14,083 nucleotides of DNA from JABEVB01 sp049965775 (GTDB lineage Bacteria > Planctomycetota > Phycisphaerae > WQYP01), in assembly GCA_049965775.1 (NCBI GenBank), contig JBMFVX010000078.1:1-14083 (forward strand). Direction: 5' to 3'. Of the stretch, positions 6,081 to 13,843 are shown one piece after another. The translations under genes and the position numbers were made by a program. Within the stretch, counting starts at the first letter, position 1. Every line of letters starts with the position of its first letter. The notes beneath the pieces are model-generated. The model worked only from the letters and a program-made list of their open reading frames with translations, did no database searches and was not told where the DNA came from.

Positions 6081-7172
6081 TTAACCGCTGATTTCCAGCT
6101 TAACTTCCTTACCTGCGGGCTTCGTAAGGTTACGAACGCTTACCTGGCCCGCAAGCTTTTGAGCCAGCGTAAGCAGTACCTGCCGGCTCGGGGCATCCAC
6201 CGCAAAATTGGCGAATGGCTCGCCCGAATCCGCGAATTGCCGCATACGAGCATCAATTGGAATTTCCGCCAGGAAGGGGAGTCCCATGTTTTGGGCCATC
6301 GCCGCCGCGCCGCCGCGCCCAAACAAGTCGTACGTCGTGCCATGTTCGCAGATAAAGTAGCTCATGTTTTCAACCACGCCCAAAATGGACACCCCCAATT
6401 GCTGAAACATCCGAACGGCGCGGCGGGCGTCGGCAAGGGCCAGTTCCTGCGGCGTTGCCACAATAACCGCGCCGGTAAGAGCGATGGTTTGCGCCAGCGT
6501 CAATGAAACATCGCCGGTGCCGGGCGGAAGGTCTACAATCAAATAATCCAGTTCGCCCCATTCCACCTGTTCAATAAATTGCCGGATAACCCCGTGCACC
6601 ATCGGGCCGCGCCAGATAAGGGCTTTCTCCGGCGGCACGATAAAACCGATGGACATAACCTTTATAACAGCCTCGGCCGAGCCAATTGAAAATGGAATAA
6701 TTCGTTCGCCGTTAAGCTGTGGATTGCGTTGTCCAATGCCCGTCATCGTGGGAATTGATGGCCCATAGACATCGCCATCCAGCAAGCCTACCGAGGCGCC
6801 TTGCAGCGCCAACCCAACCGCAAGGTTCAGAGCAATGGTGCTTTTGCCCACGCCGCCCTTGCCCGCCCCTACAGCGATAATGTTGCGTACCTGCGGCAGC
6901 AGTTGTTTGGGCCCTGCGCCGCTGCGCACCTTGGCGGTCAACTCCACCTCCACCGCTTCAACACCTGGAACCCTCCTCACCGCCGTGGTCACTTCCTCGC
7001 GGATGCGATCTTTAAGAGGGCACGCCGGTGTGGTAAGTTCCACACGAACTTTGACTGATGCGCCGCAGATGTTGACATCGCGCACCATATCAAGCGACAC
7101 AATATCTTTGAAAATTTCTGGATCCTGCACGGTTGCCAAGGCAGCCATTACAGCATCGCGTGACACAGGCAT
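6081..7172 (-). CDS. mrp: Mrp/ApbC-family P-loop ATPase (Fe-S cluster carrier family)
   Basis: Cytoplasmic ATPase of 363 residues. Residues 1-84 form a MIP18 (DUF59) domain with the conserved T-T-P-A-C-P motif (Cys51). The ParA/MinD-like domain follows: deviant Walker A G-K-G-G-V-G-K-S-T (104-112, signature Lys105), D-G-D-V-Y-G-P-S (132-139), and D-L-P-P-G-T-G-D (214-221). Family knowledge: Mrp/ApbC dimers carry a bridging 4Fe-4S cluster on a C-x-x-C pair after E-N-M-S. Here the segment reads E-N-M-S-Y-F-I-C-E-H-G, so Cys275 is kept and the second cysteine is Gly278, which puts the carrier role in doubt. Start: ATG at 7172 has AAGGAA eight bases upstream and begins exactly at the domain; an ATG at 7226, overlapping the ccsA stop, would add 18 residues but has no ribosome site. 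Confidence 0.92.
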   Translation of the reverse strand: MPVSRDAVMAALATVQDPEIFKDIVSLDMVRDVNICGASVKVRVELTTPACPLKDRIREEVTTAVRRVPGVEAVEVELTAKVRSGAGPKQLLPQVRNIIAVGAGKGGVGKSTIALNLAVGLALQGASVGLLDGDVYGPSIPTMTGIGQRNPQLNGERIIPFSIGSAEAVIKVMSIGFIVPPEKALIWRGPMVHGVIRQFIEQVEWGELDYLIVDLPPGTGDVSLTLAQTIALTGAVIVATPQELALADARRAVRMFQQLGVSILGVVENMSYFICEHGTTYDLFGRGGAAAMAQNMGLPFLAEIPIDARMRQFADSGEPFANFAVDAPSRQVLLTLAQKLAGQVSVRNLTKPAGKEVKLEISG

Positions 7173-7225
7173 TTTTGTAGTTCCTTCAGTTTTAGGGCGA
7201 AATATCCGGGTTTGCACCGGTTGCA

Positions 7226-9121
7226 TCAGGCGTAACTGTGCAATCCCACCAGAAAGAAGTTTACGCCGATCCAGTTAAACATCATGGCCGCAAAGCCTGC
7301 GATCGACAGCCACGCGGTCCAATCAGGCCGGTATTTGGGTGTCACAAATCTCAGGTGCACAATGATGAGATAAAATATCCAGGTAAGCAGAGCGAACGTT
7401 TCTTTGGGGTCCCAACCCCACGGGCGCCCCCAGCTGAAGTCTGCCCAGATGGCGCCGAAAATAATACCCGTTCCCAAAAACCAGAACGCCATCTGCAAAA
7501 TCACGATGTTGGCGCTGTCAAGCTGCTCCAAAAATTTACGCCGCTCCGGCGTGATGGCGGTGCCTCCACCCCGCGTGGCAGCTATCGCCGCGCTGCCGCC
7601 GCCCGCGAGAGCTGCCGCCCCGGCACCGCCGGACCCGGTGACGGCAAATGCCTCTACCGGGTGCAGGTTGTAGTACGCCTTGGTGATAAGGTAAAGCACG
7701 CCGAGGCAGAAACTCGCCGCGATGAGTGCGTAGCTGCTTATCACCACGTTTACATGAATATAGAGCCAGTAGGTGTTCAATACGCCGTCTACCCGGCTGA
7801 TGTTGGCGCCGATGCTTTTGCCGAGCACAAATGGCACCACAAAACAGGCCGTCATTGCCAAAAAGCCCACAAAGCTCATGGCCAGGCCGAAGAGGTTGTT
7901 GCGTTTCCACACTTCCAGACACCAGCCGATCACGCAACCAGCAAATGCCGAGCCTAACACGCTTTCAAACTCGTTTTGAATTGGAATACGTCCCGCAAGC
8001 CACCAGCGCGTCGCCATAAACAAAGCGTGCACCAACACCGCCAGTGTAAAAAACACCATCGCGGGTTTGCGGGCCGCGGGGTATGCACCAACCGCAGCGA
8101 TAAGAAACAGCGTAAGCGAAACAAAATAGAGGAACACGCCCACAATCGTGCCGTTAAAAAGACGGTTATACCAGATTTCAACATGACGCCGGAAACTTGA
8201 TGGATACGCCGCCGGATTGGCCGCAGGCAGCAATTTTGTAAGCTGGGCGATGTAACGATTGGCCGCCGCGGCGTCATTGTTGCGCCAAGCCTGCACAAAT
8301 CTTGCCGTCGCCAGAAAAATACCGCTGGCCTGAGCCGGCGTATAGCCCGGTACAGGTTTAAGATTGGCTATATCGGGTGGGGCGTCTTTCGGTATGCGCC
8401 CCAGGTTGGCGGCAAGATCCAGCGGCTCGTGCCAATCGCCTGCCTTGGCGGGGGGGGCGGGCGGCACAATCAGCAGTTCGTTGCCGAGGTCTTGAAATGT
8501 TCCCATGGCGTTGCTTATTTGAGCCACCGAAGAGTTCAAGACCGATTGTGACGCAATATTCTGCAGATATTTCTCCACCTGCGGCTGGGCCAAAAACTCC
8601 GGGCTTACCGTGCCCTGCTCCAGCAATCGTTGCTGTTCCTTTTTGCCCGCCACAAATTGTTCCAGTCCCTTCCGGATGGGTATAGCCATAATGTATATGA
8701 AGTTGCGGTTGGTCCACGCTTCGGGCCGCAGGGCCATGTCAAGCACGGTATATAGCGAGTCAGACCCGTTGATCGAACCGTAGTGGCAAATGGTATGCAG
8801 CGACTCTCTTGCCCAGCTATCCAGCGTTTTGACTTCGTCCTTGTTGTAAACGGCCAGCAGCCGAAAGCCGGAGAGAATAATGGTCTTTTTAAAAGCGGTC
8901 CGATCTTGTGACTGTATTTCAGCGGTGGTCTGCATTTTCAGCGGAATTGCCTGCGGATTCACCATCGGAGAGTTCGGGCCAATCGCCGGATGGCCTGCCG
9001 GTAACTGTGCCTTGGGAGACGCTTGGTCAATGCTTATCACGGCACGTACGGGTCTCGCCAAAAGGGCAACGCAAAGCGCGGCGCACAACGCCGGCAGCAC
9101 TTGTTTAAGCAGTGTGTTCAT
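7226..9121 (-). CDS. ccsA: Cytochrome c biogenesis protein CcsA with N-terminal exported domain
   Basis: Membrane heme-handling subunit of System II cytochrome c maturation, 631 residues, much longer than a plain CcsA of roughly 300. Residues 1-27 look like a signal peptide ending A-R-P-V-R-A. Residues about 28-335 form an exported domain including L-D-S-W-A-R-E-S-L-H-T-I, similar to the region before CcsA in Bacteroidetes and planctomycete proteins. The rest has multiple membrane helices and the WWD heme motif, W-G-R-P-W-G-W-D-P-K-E (564-574). Candidate heme-ligand histidines are His456 (Y-I-H-V-N) and His628 (L-H-S-Y). A Gly/Ala-rich linker (about 496-520) interrupts the membrane part. Start: ATG at 9121 with AGGAG seven bases upstream, 41 bases after resB. 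It should work with ResB to move heme out and attach it to exported apocytochromes. Confidence 0.93.
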   Translation of the reverse strand: MNTLLKQVLPALCAALCVALLARPVRAVISIDQASPKAQLPAGHPAIGPNSPMVNPQAIPLKMQTTAEIQSQDRTAFKKTIILSGFRLLAVYNKDEVKTLDSWARESLHTICHYGSINGSDSLYTVLDMALRPEAWTNRNFIYIMAIPIRKGLEQFVAGKKEQQRLLEQGTVSPEFLAQPQVEKYLQNIASQSVLNSSVAQISNAMGTFQDLGNELLIVPPAPPAKAGDWHEPLDLAANLGRIPKDAPPDIANLKPVPGYTPAQASGIFLATARFVQAWRNNDAAAANRYIAQLTKLLPAANPAAYPSSFRRHVEIWYNRLFNGTIVGVFLYFVSLTLFLIAAVGAYPAARKPAMVFFTLAVLVHALFMATRWWLAGRIPIQNEFESVLGSAFAGCVIGWCLEVWKRNNLFGLAMSFVGFLAMTACFVVPFVLGKSIGANISRVDGVLNTYWLYIHVNVVISSYALIAASFCLGVLYLITKAYYNLHPVEAFAVTGSGGAGAAALAGGGSAAIAATRGGGTAITPERRKFLEQLDSANIVILQMAFWFLGTGIIFGAIWADFSWGRPWGWDPKETFALLTWIFYLIIVHLRFVTPKYRPDWTAWLSIAGFAAMMFNWIGVNFFLVGLHSYA

Positions 9122-9162
9122 TTACTTACTCCTGTTAAATGGCGGCATAGGGCCAGCGGGCG

Positions 9163-11259
9163 TCAGGCCGACGGCGATGTTCGCGCGTCAGCCATTTTTT
9201 TCAGTTGATGCTTCTTTATGTTCAGCAGTACCGGCTTAACATAAAAAGCATACGCTATTCCAAAGATAATGAGCACGGCTCCCGCAATCAATGCCCAGAA
9301 GCCGTGCGTGTTGCCAACCCCCAGCACTGTAAATGGCACGCCGTTTTGGTCGCGGCCAAAACGAGCCTGAAAAAACGAAAGGCCCATCACCTTGGCCGGG
9401 TGATTCAAATGAATGACGTGCCGCTCGCTCTTGCCGGTTTTAAGATTGGTCATCTCTACCGTACTTATAAAATCCCGCGGAAAATGACCGCCGCCGGGAT
9501 AAAAAAGCTCCTGACAGTTTAGCAGTTTGATACGCACCGGCAGCGGGCGCCGCACCTGCGAAAACACCAGTCCCACCCGGCCCATTCCCGGGATGTTCAC
9601 CTCTTTGGCCGGCAAATCGCCGGAAAAACCAAATTGCTGAAACGGCAAGTAAACAATGCGCGGCTTGCCGCGGCCCTCGGTAATCGCCAAAGCCAAAATG
9701 CTTTTACTCATCGTGTTTTCAATTTTTGGCCGGCGCTCGCTTTTCGGAATTAACCGCGGCCGCAGCACCACATTGGCTTTATTAATGACCGTAAAGTTTG
9801 CCTGGATGGTTGCATTGGCTGCCTGTATTTTTACCGGTATCGGCTGGCCAAGAGTCACGTTGTGAATGTTGACAGGCCCGCCCGCATGGCGATGAATCAG
9901 TTCCAGCGAGCCATCGCTCTGCTCCACAACCCAAAATTGATCTCGGCGGGCGTCCTCATACCGCAGGTGAAGGTTGTGATCAATTTTGTCGGGCACCAAC
10001 TGGCGGTGGCCGTGGTTAAAAATGAAGTCCGGCGTTCGCGTCGGATACCTGAAAAGCGCGACGCGCACAAAATTAAATATTCCTTTGGCATCGGTACGTT
10101 GCACCTGAAACGCATACGCCTGACTGTGCGCGCCGCGGTAACCCGGCGACAGCATCGGCATATCCAGATGGCCGATCGGCACCAGCAGATACGGTGAGCC
10201 GGTGATCGCAATGGGCTGCCCTTTTTTTACCGCATACACCCGCCTCAGGTGCAGCTTTGGAATCTTGACAATCACCGCATCGTAGCTGGGCAATGGCGTT
10301 GATATATCACGAATTCGCCGTGCCGACGGATGGTACAGGTACTCCACTCCATAGGGGAGATCGGTATCCATCACGCGGCCGCGCGGGCTTGATCCAAATA
10401 GCCATTTCCCGCCCGTGATCGTCGAGCCTTTCCCTAAATTAAATTGAATGGCCGGCTGATTGGCCGGTACTCCCGGCTTACGCGGAACGGCTACCGGGCC
10501 AAGTTCGCTGTAAGGGTAATAACCCACGATGCGCATGCTTACCGAGGTGCCATTGCCCATGCTTGGGCGCAGCACAGGTGGCACGGGGATGTTCAAAGGA
10601 TGGCCGTTGGAGGCGGTGCGTTTTTCAAAAATGGGTAAGCTCGGCAGCGGAACAATCTGCGTTTTCTCGCTTGTGCCGCCGGCACCGTCTACGCGAAGGT
10701 ACAAGGCTCGCTCCGCTCCATCATAATAGTGACTTACACTTTGATGCATGAAAATGCGAACCAAACCCTCATGCTTAAGACCGAAATACAGAAAGCAGCC
10801 CACAAGCAGCGTAATAATGCCGGTGTGCACCATCCACACGCCAAGCTTAAAGAGGGTAAGCGGTATTCGGCGAAGCGTGACCGTCATGAGTGTAATGGCC
10901 AGCAATATCATGAGCGTTACCATGGGCCACGCGTCAAAATACTCCATGGAACTGACATCAAAATAGGAGCGAAGCTGTGGCAGGCCCGACCCTAGACCTA
11001 TGTAAATGGCGGTAAGCCCCAGCCACACCAGCCCCAACTTAACCGAACTGAAAAATCGCACGACCGGCCCAATGGGTGCAGGCATATTTGCGAGTTTATC
11101 AAGCTGCCGGCCAACCGCCGCTGGAATGCGGCCCACGCCCGCCACAACCCGTTCGGCCAGCCACGGCCGCGGCGTTATAGGAAAGGCTACCGCTGCATTC
11201 GAGCGGTTGGGTGGGCTGCTTGCTGATGTTTCAGAGGATTCGTTGTGGGTGGTATTCAT
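9163..11259 (-). CDS. resB: Cytochrome c biogenesis protein ResB
   Basis: Partner of CcsA in System II cytochrome c maturation, 698 residues. Topology fits ResB: a polar N-terminus of about 65 residues, three membrane helices at about 67-93, 108-130 and 135-160, a large exported domain to about residue 650, and a last helix at about 653-675 followed by a basic tail. His145 in W-M-V-H-T-G lies in the third helix, where ResB proteins carry a conserved histidine. Near the C-terminus G-L-S-F-F-Q-A-R-F matches the conserved G-x-x-x-Y/F-Q block. It is larger than typical ResB because of the extended exported domain. The ATG at 11259 lacks a strong ribosome site (a GGAAA lies about 14 bases upstream). 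First gene of the resB-ccsA-mrp cluster, divergent from a MarR regulator. Confidence 0.9.
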   Translation of the reverse strand: MNTTHNESSETSASSPPNRSNAAVAFPITPRPWLAERVVAGVGRIPAAVGRQLDKLANMPAPIGPVVRFFSSVKLGLVWLGLTAIYIGLGSGLPQLRSYFDVSSMEYFDAWPMVTLMILLAITLMTVTLRRIPLTLFKLGVWMVHTGIITLLVGCFLYFGLKHEGLVRIFMHQSVSHYYDGAERALYLRVDGAGGTSEKTQIVPLPSLPIFEKRTASNGHPLNIPVPPVLRPSMGNGTSVSMRIVGYYPYSELGPVAVPRKPGVPANQPAIQFNLGKGSTITGGKWLFGSSPRGRVMDTDLPYGVEYLYHPSARRIRDISTPLPSYDAVIVKIPKLHLRRVYAVKKGQPIAITGSPYLLVPIGHLDMPMLSPGYRGAHSQAYAFQVQRTDAKGIFNFVRVALFRYPTRTPDFIFNHGHRQLVPDKIDHNLHLRYEDARRDQFWVVEQSDGSLELIHRHAGGPVNIHNVTLGQPIPVKIQAANATIQANFTVINKANVVLRPRLIPKSERRPKIENTMSKSILALAITEGRGKPRIVYLPFQQFGFSGDLPAKEVNIPGMGRVGLVFSQVRRPLPVRIKLLNCQELFYPGGGHFPRDFISTVEMTNLKTGKSERHVIHLNHPAKVMGLSFFQARFGRDQNGVPFTVLGVGNTHGFWALIAGAVLIIFGIAYAFYVKPVLLNIKKHQLKKMADARTSPSA

Positions 11260-11381
11260 TGAGTGTTATGTCGTTTCCATCTTAGGGAGCGAGGGTCGCA
11301 GGCTACGCTCCGGTTTGCCAAAGGGCATAGTGTACAAACATTACCGCTTGGTGTCTGCCTGTTAAGCGCGGCCAGCCATTT

Positions 11382-11411
11382 TGTAAGAAAAATCCTGCGT
11401 TTTTGCTTACA
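11382..11411. promoter_or_regulatory. Imperfect 30-nt dyad between resB and the MarR gene
   Basis: TGTAAG plus five A pair with five T plus CTTACA: 11 complementary positions, one unpaired G (11405), and a 7-base centre. It lies in the divergent intergenic region, 122 bases from the resB start. MarR proteins typically bind AT-rich dyads in such regions, often beside their own gene, so this is a candidate operator; an RNA hairpin is the alternative. The same region also holds a GGAGCG/CGCTCC pair (11286-11311) in the resB leader. Confidence 0.4.
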
Positions 11412-11538
11412 TTCGCAAAGACGTTAAACTTCTTGGCGAGTCCTTATGGATTCTTATACGTGTAAATGGGGGGGCATGTTCGCCTTTGCATTGCCCTGCC
11501 TGCAGCAGCCAGACCGCCTTGCTGCTAAAGCACAACCC

Positions 11539-11557
11539 CCATACCATCGCAGTATGG
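11539..11557. promoter_or_regulatory. Short dyad over the MarR start codon
   Basis: CCATAC and GTATGG form a perfect 6-bp inverted repeat around 7 bases; its right arm contains the proposed ATG at 11554. It could be an autoregulatory operator or a hairpin that masks the start. Short enough to be chance. Confidence 0.25.
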
Positions 11558-12096
11558 AACGTCCCCTCATATATCTTAAGGATCTGCCGAAGTACGAATG
11601 TCTGCTGCGGCTGGCGGAAATGTATCCGCAGGCACAGCCTGATGCCATTGAGTGCTATCTCGTACTCCTGCATCTGGTCAATGGGTGGGTGCTCACGGTT
11701 GAACGCAGCTTTGCCCGCAAAGGCATAAGCCGCGGCAAGTTTTCGGTGCTCGCCACATTATGGTGGCGCGAAAACAAGGGTATCCGTCCGTCGCAGTTGG
11801 CGGATATGTGCGGCGTTACACGCGCCACCATGACGGGTCTTTTGATAGGCCTGCAGCGCAGCGGGTTGGTTCAGCGCGTTCGTTCGCGCGAAGATCGCCG
11901 CGTGCACACCATCGAGCTTACGCCGCGCGGACTTCAGTTGGTCAAGACGATTTTGCCGGGGTATTACCGTTTGGTGGCCTTTTTAACGCAGCCGCTTGGC
12001 TCTGATAAAAAGCAAACCCTCGCCAAACTCGCGCGTGACCTTCTACCGCAGCAAAATAAACCCCGCCGAAAATCGCTCGCCCATCGCCGCAAATAG
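11554..12096 (+). CDS. MarR-family transcriptional regulator
   Basis: Predicted dimeric winged-helix DNA-binding protein of 180 residues. The helix-turn-helix is at about 79-102 (S-Q-L-A-D-M-C-G-V-T-R-A-T-M-T) and the wing carries the family signature S-R-E-D-R-R (111-116) followed by L-T-P-R-G. Helices before and after supply the dimer interface. The last 15 residues are strongly basic. Start is uncertain: an ATG at 11446 would add 36 residues that do not resemble the family, and neither site has a good ribosome site. It is the only plus-strand gene and is transcribed away from resB, so control of the cytochrome maturation cluster or of itself is plausible. No inducing ligand can be deduced, and no multidrug or catabolic gene is adjacent. 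Confidence 0.85.
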   Translation: MERPLIYLKDLPKYECLLRLAEMYPQAQPDAIECYLVLLHLVNGWVLTVERSFARKGISRGKFSVLATLWWRENKGIRPSQLADMCGVTRATMTGLLIGLQRSGLVQRVRSREDRRVHTIELTPRGLQLVKTILPGYYRLVAFLTQPLGSDKKQTLAKLARDLLPQQNKPRRKSLAHRRK

Positions 12097-12129
12097 CTGG
12101 CGGCAATGCGCGTGTACGCCGCGCGTAAC

Positions 12130-12148
12130 CGCCGGGTGCCACCCGGCG
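12130..12148. terminator. GC-rich hairpin between convergent MarR and cinA genes
   Basis: CGCCGGG and CCCGGCG form a perfect 7-bp stem with a 5-base loop, 33 bases after the MarR stop and about 80 after the cinA stop on the other strand. Its place between convergent genes suggests a shared transcription stop, but neither side has a T-run. Confidence 0.4.
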
Positions 12149-12228
12149 ATGCCCGAGCGCAAGCAAATGCGTAAAATTTGCCCACACCATCCGGTAAATA
12201 GCTGTGCAGCAACCACCCGCATTCTCAA

Positions 12229-13485
12229 TTATCCAAGCACCGCGTGCACATCCGCACCAACCACATGCAGCCGCAGCAGGTTAAGAGCCGATACCGTTGC
12301 CCGCAGGCGTACATCCGCGCGGCCCCCGACAAAGTTGTAGCGGTACACTTGTGTGCCCGCAGGCCCCGCAATTGCAATGTACACCAGGCCCACGGGCTTT
12401 TCTGCCGTGCCGCCATCGGGCCCGGCTATTCCGGTAATGGCTACAGCCCAGTCGGTCCCAGCCTGAAGCCTCGCCCCTTGTGCCATGGCGACGGCGGTTT
12501 CATCACTGACTGCTCCATGGGCAGCAATAATTGCTTCATCAATACCTAGTTCATGCACCTTGCTGGCATTGCTGTAAGTAACCCATCCTTGTTTAAACCA
12601 TGCCGAGCTGCCGGGAATATTGGTAAGGCGCGCAGCAACCATGCCGCCCGTGCAGCTTTCAGCGGTCGCAACCGTTTGCTTCGCCAGGCGCAGCGCCTCG
12701 ATGCAGGTTTGCTCCAGCGGTACGTCGCCGCGCGAGTAGACCAATGCACCCAAACGTTGGCCGATATCTAATGCCGTTCTTTTGAGAGTTGCTTCCACTT
12801 CAACCGGCCGGCCTTCGGCGTATACGCGTATTGAAACAATGCCATCGTGTACCGCGGTGCCCACGCGCGGTTTAGCGCCGCGCCTCATAAAATCGGCTAT
12901 TCTCTCACCCAGCACCGATTCTCCCACGCCGGCGGTATTCAGTTGTATGGTTCTTGCAACAAGCTCGGTTTGTCCGGCCGCCAATTCCGGCGACACACAC
13001 TGGCTGAACATGGCTTTCATTTCGCGTGGTACACCGGGCAGCACAAAAATAGCAGTGTTGCCGCGGCTAAGTGCCATACCCGGCGCCGTTCCGCACGTAT
13101 TAGCCAGGCATCTGGCACTCGCAGGCCGTAGGGCCTGCAGGCGGTTGCTTGGTGACATAGGCCTTTGAAGCCTTCGAAAGAATACTTCAATCTCGCCAAG
13201 GGCAGCCGCATCCTCCACCAGCGGCTCGTCCAAGGCTGCGGCCAGGGCCGCTCGGGTCAAGTCGTCCTCGGTGGGGCCTAGCCCGCCGGAGAGGATTAAT
13301 GTGTCGCAGCGCGTCATGGCCGCGCGAATGGTCATGCTGATGGCGCTGGCATCATCGCCAACCGTCAGATGTTCGAGGGTGCGGATGCCGCAGCTCGCAA
13401 GCTGCTGGCTAAGCCACGCCGCGTTCGTGTTGATGGTAAGGCCTGAAACCAGTTCATCACCTATGGATATCACAATAGCCGACAT
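12229..13485 (-). CDS. cinA: CinA-family protein with nicotinamide-nucleotide amidase domain
   Basis: Cytoplasmic two-domain protein of 418 residues, the usual length. The N-terminal part (about 1-170) is the molybdopterin-binding-like COG1058 domain, with G-D-E-L at 9-12, S-G-G-L-G-P-T-E-D-D (66-75) and V-L-P-G-V-P-R-E-M (148-156); in characterised CinA proteins it hydrolyses ADP-ribose. The C-terminal part (about 255-418) is the PncC domain, with A-E-S-C-T-G-G (275-281), Y-S-N-A-S-K (304-309) and T-G-I-A-G-P-D-G-G-T (351-360); it deamidates nicotinamide mononucleotide in pyridine-nucleotide recycling. Both sets of motifs look intact. Start: ATG at 13485 with GGAG five bases upstream. It stands alone, convergent with the MarR gene, with a -10-like hexamer about 25 bases upstream. 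A role in competence should not be assumed from the name. Confidence 0.95.
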   Translation of the reverse strand: MSAIVISIGDELVSGLTINTNAAWLSQQLASCGIRTLEHLTVGDDASAISMTIRAAMTRCDTLILSGGLGPTEDDLTRAALAAALDEPLVEDAAALGEIEVFFRRLQRPMSPSNRLQALRPASARCLANTCGTAPGMALSRGNTAIFVLPGVPREMKAMFSQCVSPELAAGQTELVARTIQLNTAGVGESVLGERIADFMRRGAKPRVGTAVHDGIVSIRVYAEGRPVEVEATLKRTALDIGQRLGALVYSRGDVPLEQTCIEALRLAKQTVATAESCTGGMVAARLTNIPGSSAWFKQGWVTYSNASKVHELGIDEAIIAAHGAVSDETAVAMAQGARLQAGTDWAVAITGIAGPDGGTAEKPVGLVYIAIAGPAGTQVYRYNFVGGRADVRLRATVSALNLLRLHVVGADVHAVLG

Positions 13486-13509
13486 GCGTACTCCAGCATT
13501 AAAAACCCA

Positions 13510-13515
13510 AGTATA
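13510..13515 (-). promoter_or_regulatory. -10-like element upstream of cinA
   Basis: TATACT on the minus strand matches 5 of 6 positions of the -10 consensus and would give a leader of about 20 bases to the cinA ATG. No good -35 hexamer is seen at 16-18 bases upstream. Confidence 0.35.
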
Positions 13516-13612
13516 CCGTACCGCTTAACGGTTGCGCCCACCTCCTCCGCAGCGGGTCTCTCACGTCAGGTTTTCCGCAAAAAAAACCGTCCGCCATACC
13601 CGCCCCAAATAG

Positions 13613-13630
13613 CTCCGGGCTTGCCCGGAG
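13613..13630. repeat. Perfect GC-rich inverted repeat in the intron-cinA spacer
   Basis: CTCCGGGC and GCCCGGAG are exact complements with two bases between. It lies about 90 bases beyond the predicted intron 3' end. On the minus strand a run of eight T begins about 25 bases further on (13577-13586 region), too far for a canonical terminator. It may be a terminator remnant. Confidence 0.35.
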
Positions 13631-13719
13631 GCCATCACCCGAACAATCCCAAAGCGCCAACCCGCATAAGGACGGAACGGGCGTGGCAATTTTTCCGGGC
13701 AGTCAGCCGGCTGCGCTGG

Positions 13720-13798
13720 ATCGGGGTAGGAAAGGACGCCGAACCGGCGTCCTCCCCTCCCGCCAAACCGGACGGGCGGATTTCCCGCATCCGGCTTT
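13720..13798 (-). ncRNA. Group II intron domains V and VI with 3' splice site
   Basis: Domain V is 13765-13798, exactly 34 bases. On the minus strand it opens AAAGCCGGA with the catalytic AGC, pairs with TCCGGTTT, and has an inner GCGG/CCGC stem capped by a GAAA-containing loop. Domain VI follows: the stem formed by 13746-13761 and 13723-13740 closes on a 5-base loop and pairs throughout except for one bulged adenosine, 13727, the expected branch point. Seven bases further is an end in A-T, so the 3' splice site is predicted at 13720/13719. This is the RNA catalytic core of the intron whose reverse transcriptase lies just upstream. Sizes, order and the bulged A agree with family knowledge; splicing itself is inferred. 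Confidence 0.85.
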
Positions 13799-13833
13799 CC
13801 AGTCATTGGACCATCTTCATGGATTGACACGCT

Positions 13834-13843
13834 NNNNNNNNNN
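13834..13843. other. Assembly gap (10 N)
   Basis: Ten N residues separate the reverse-transcriptase coding sequence from the domain V-VI sequence. The round number suggests a placeholder, so the true missing length and the reading frame across it are unknown. The stop codon of the intron protein is probably inside or close to it. Confidence 0.95.

Noticed and set aside
7173..7226. Longer Mrp from an ATG overlapping the ccsA stop
   Set aside because: The inner ATG at 7172 has a good ribosome site and begins at the MIP18 domain boundary; translational coupling from 7226 remains possible.
7238..7957. Plus-strand open frame of 239 codons opposite ccsA
   Set aside because: Antisense to the WWD-containing CcsA core; no domain and no ribosome site.
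11446..11553. N-terminal extension of the MarR protein from an ATG at 11446
   Set aside because: The 36 added residues do not fit the family and include short low-complexity runs; the domain starts after 11554. Not excluded.
12163..12181. GCAAAT/ATTTGC inverted repeat between MarR and cinA
   Set aside because: Six A/T-rich pairs with a 7-base loop and no T-run; weak as a terminator and likely chance.
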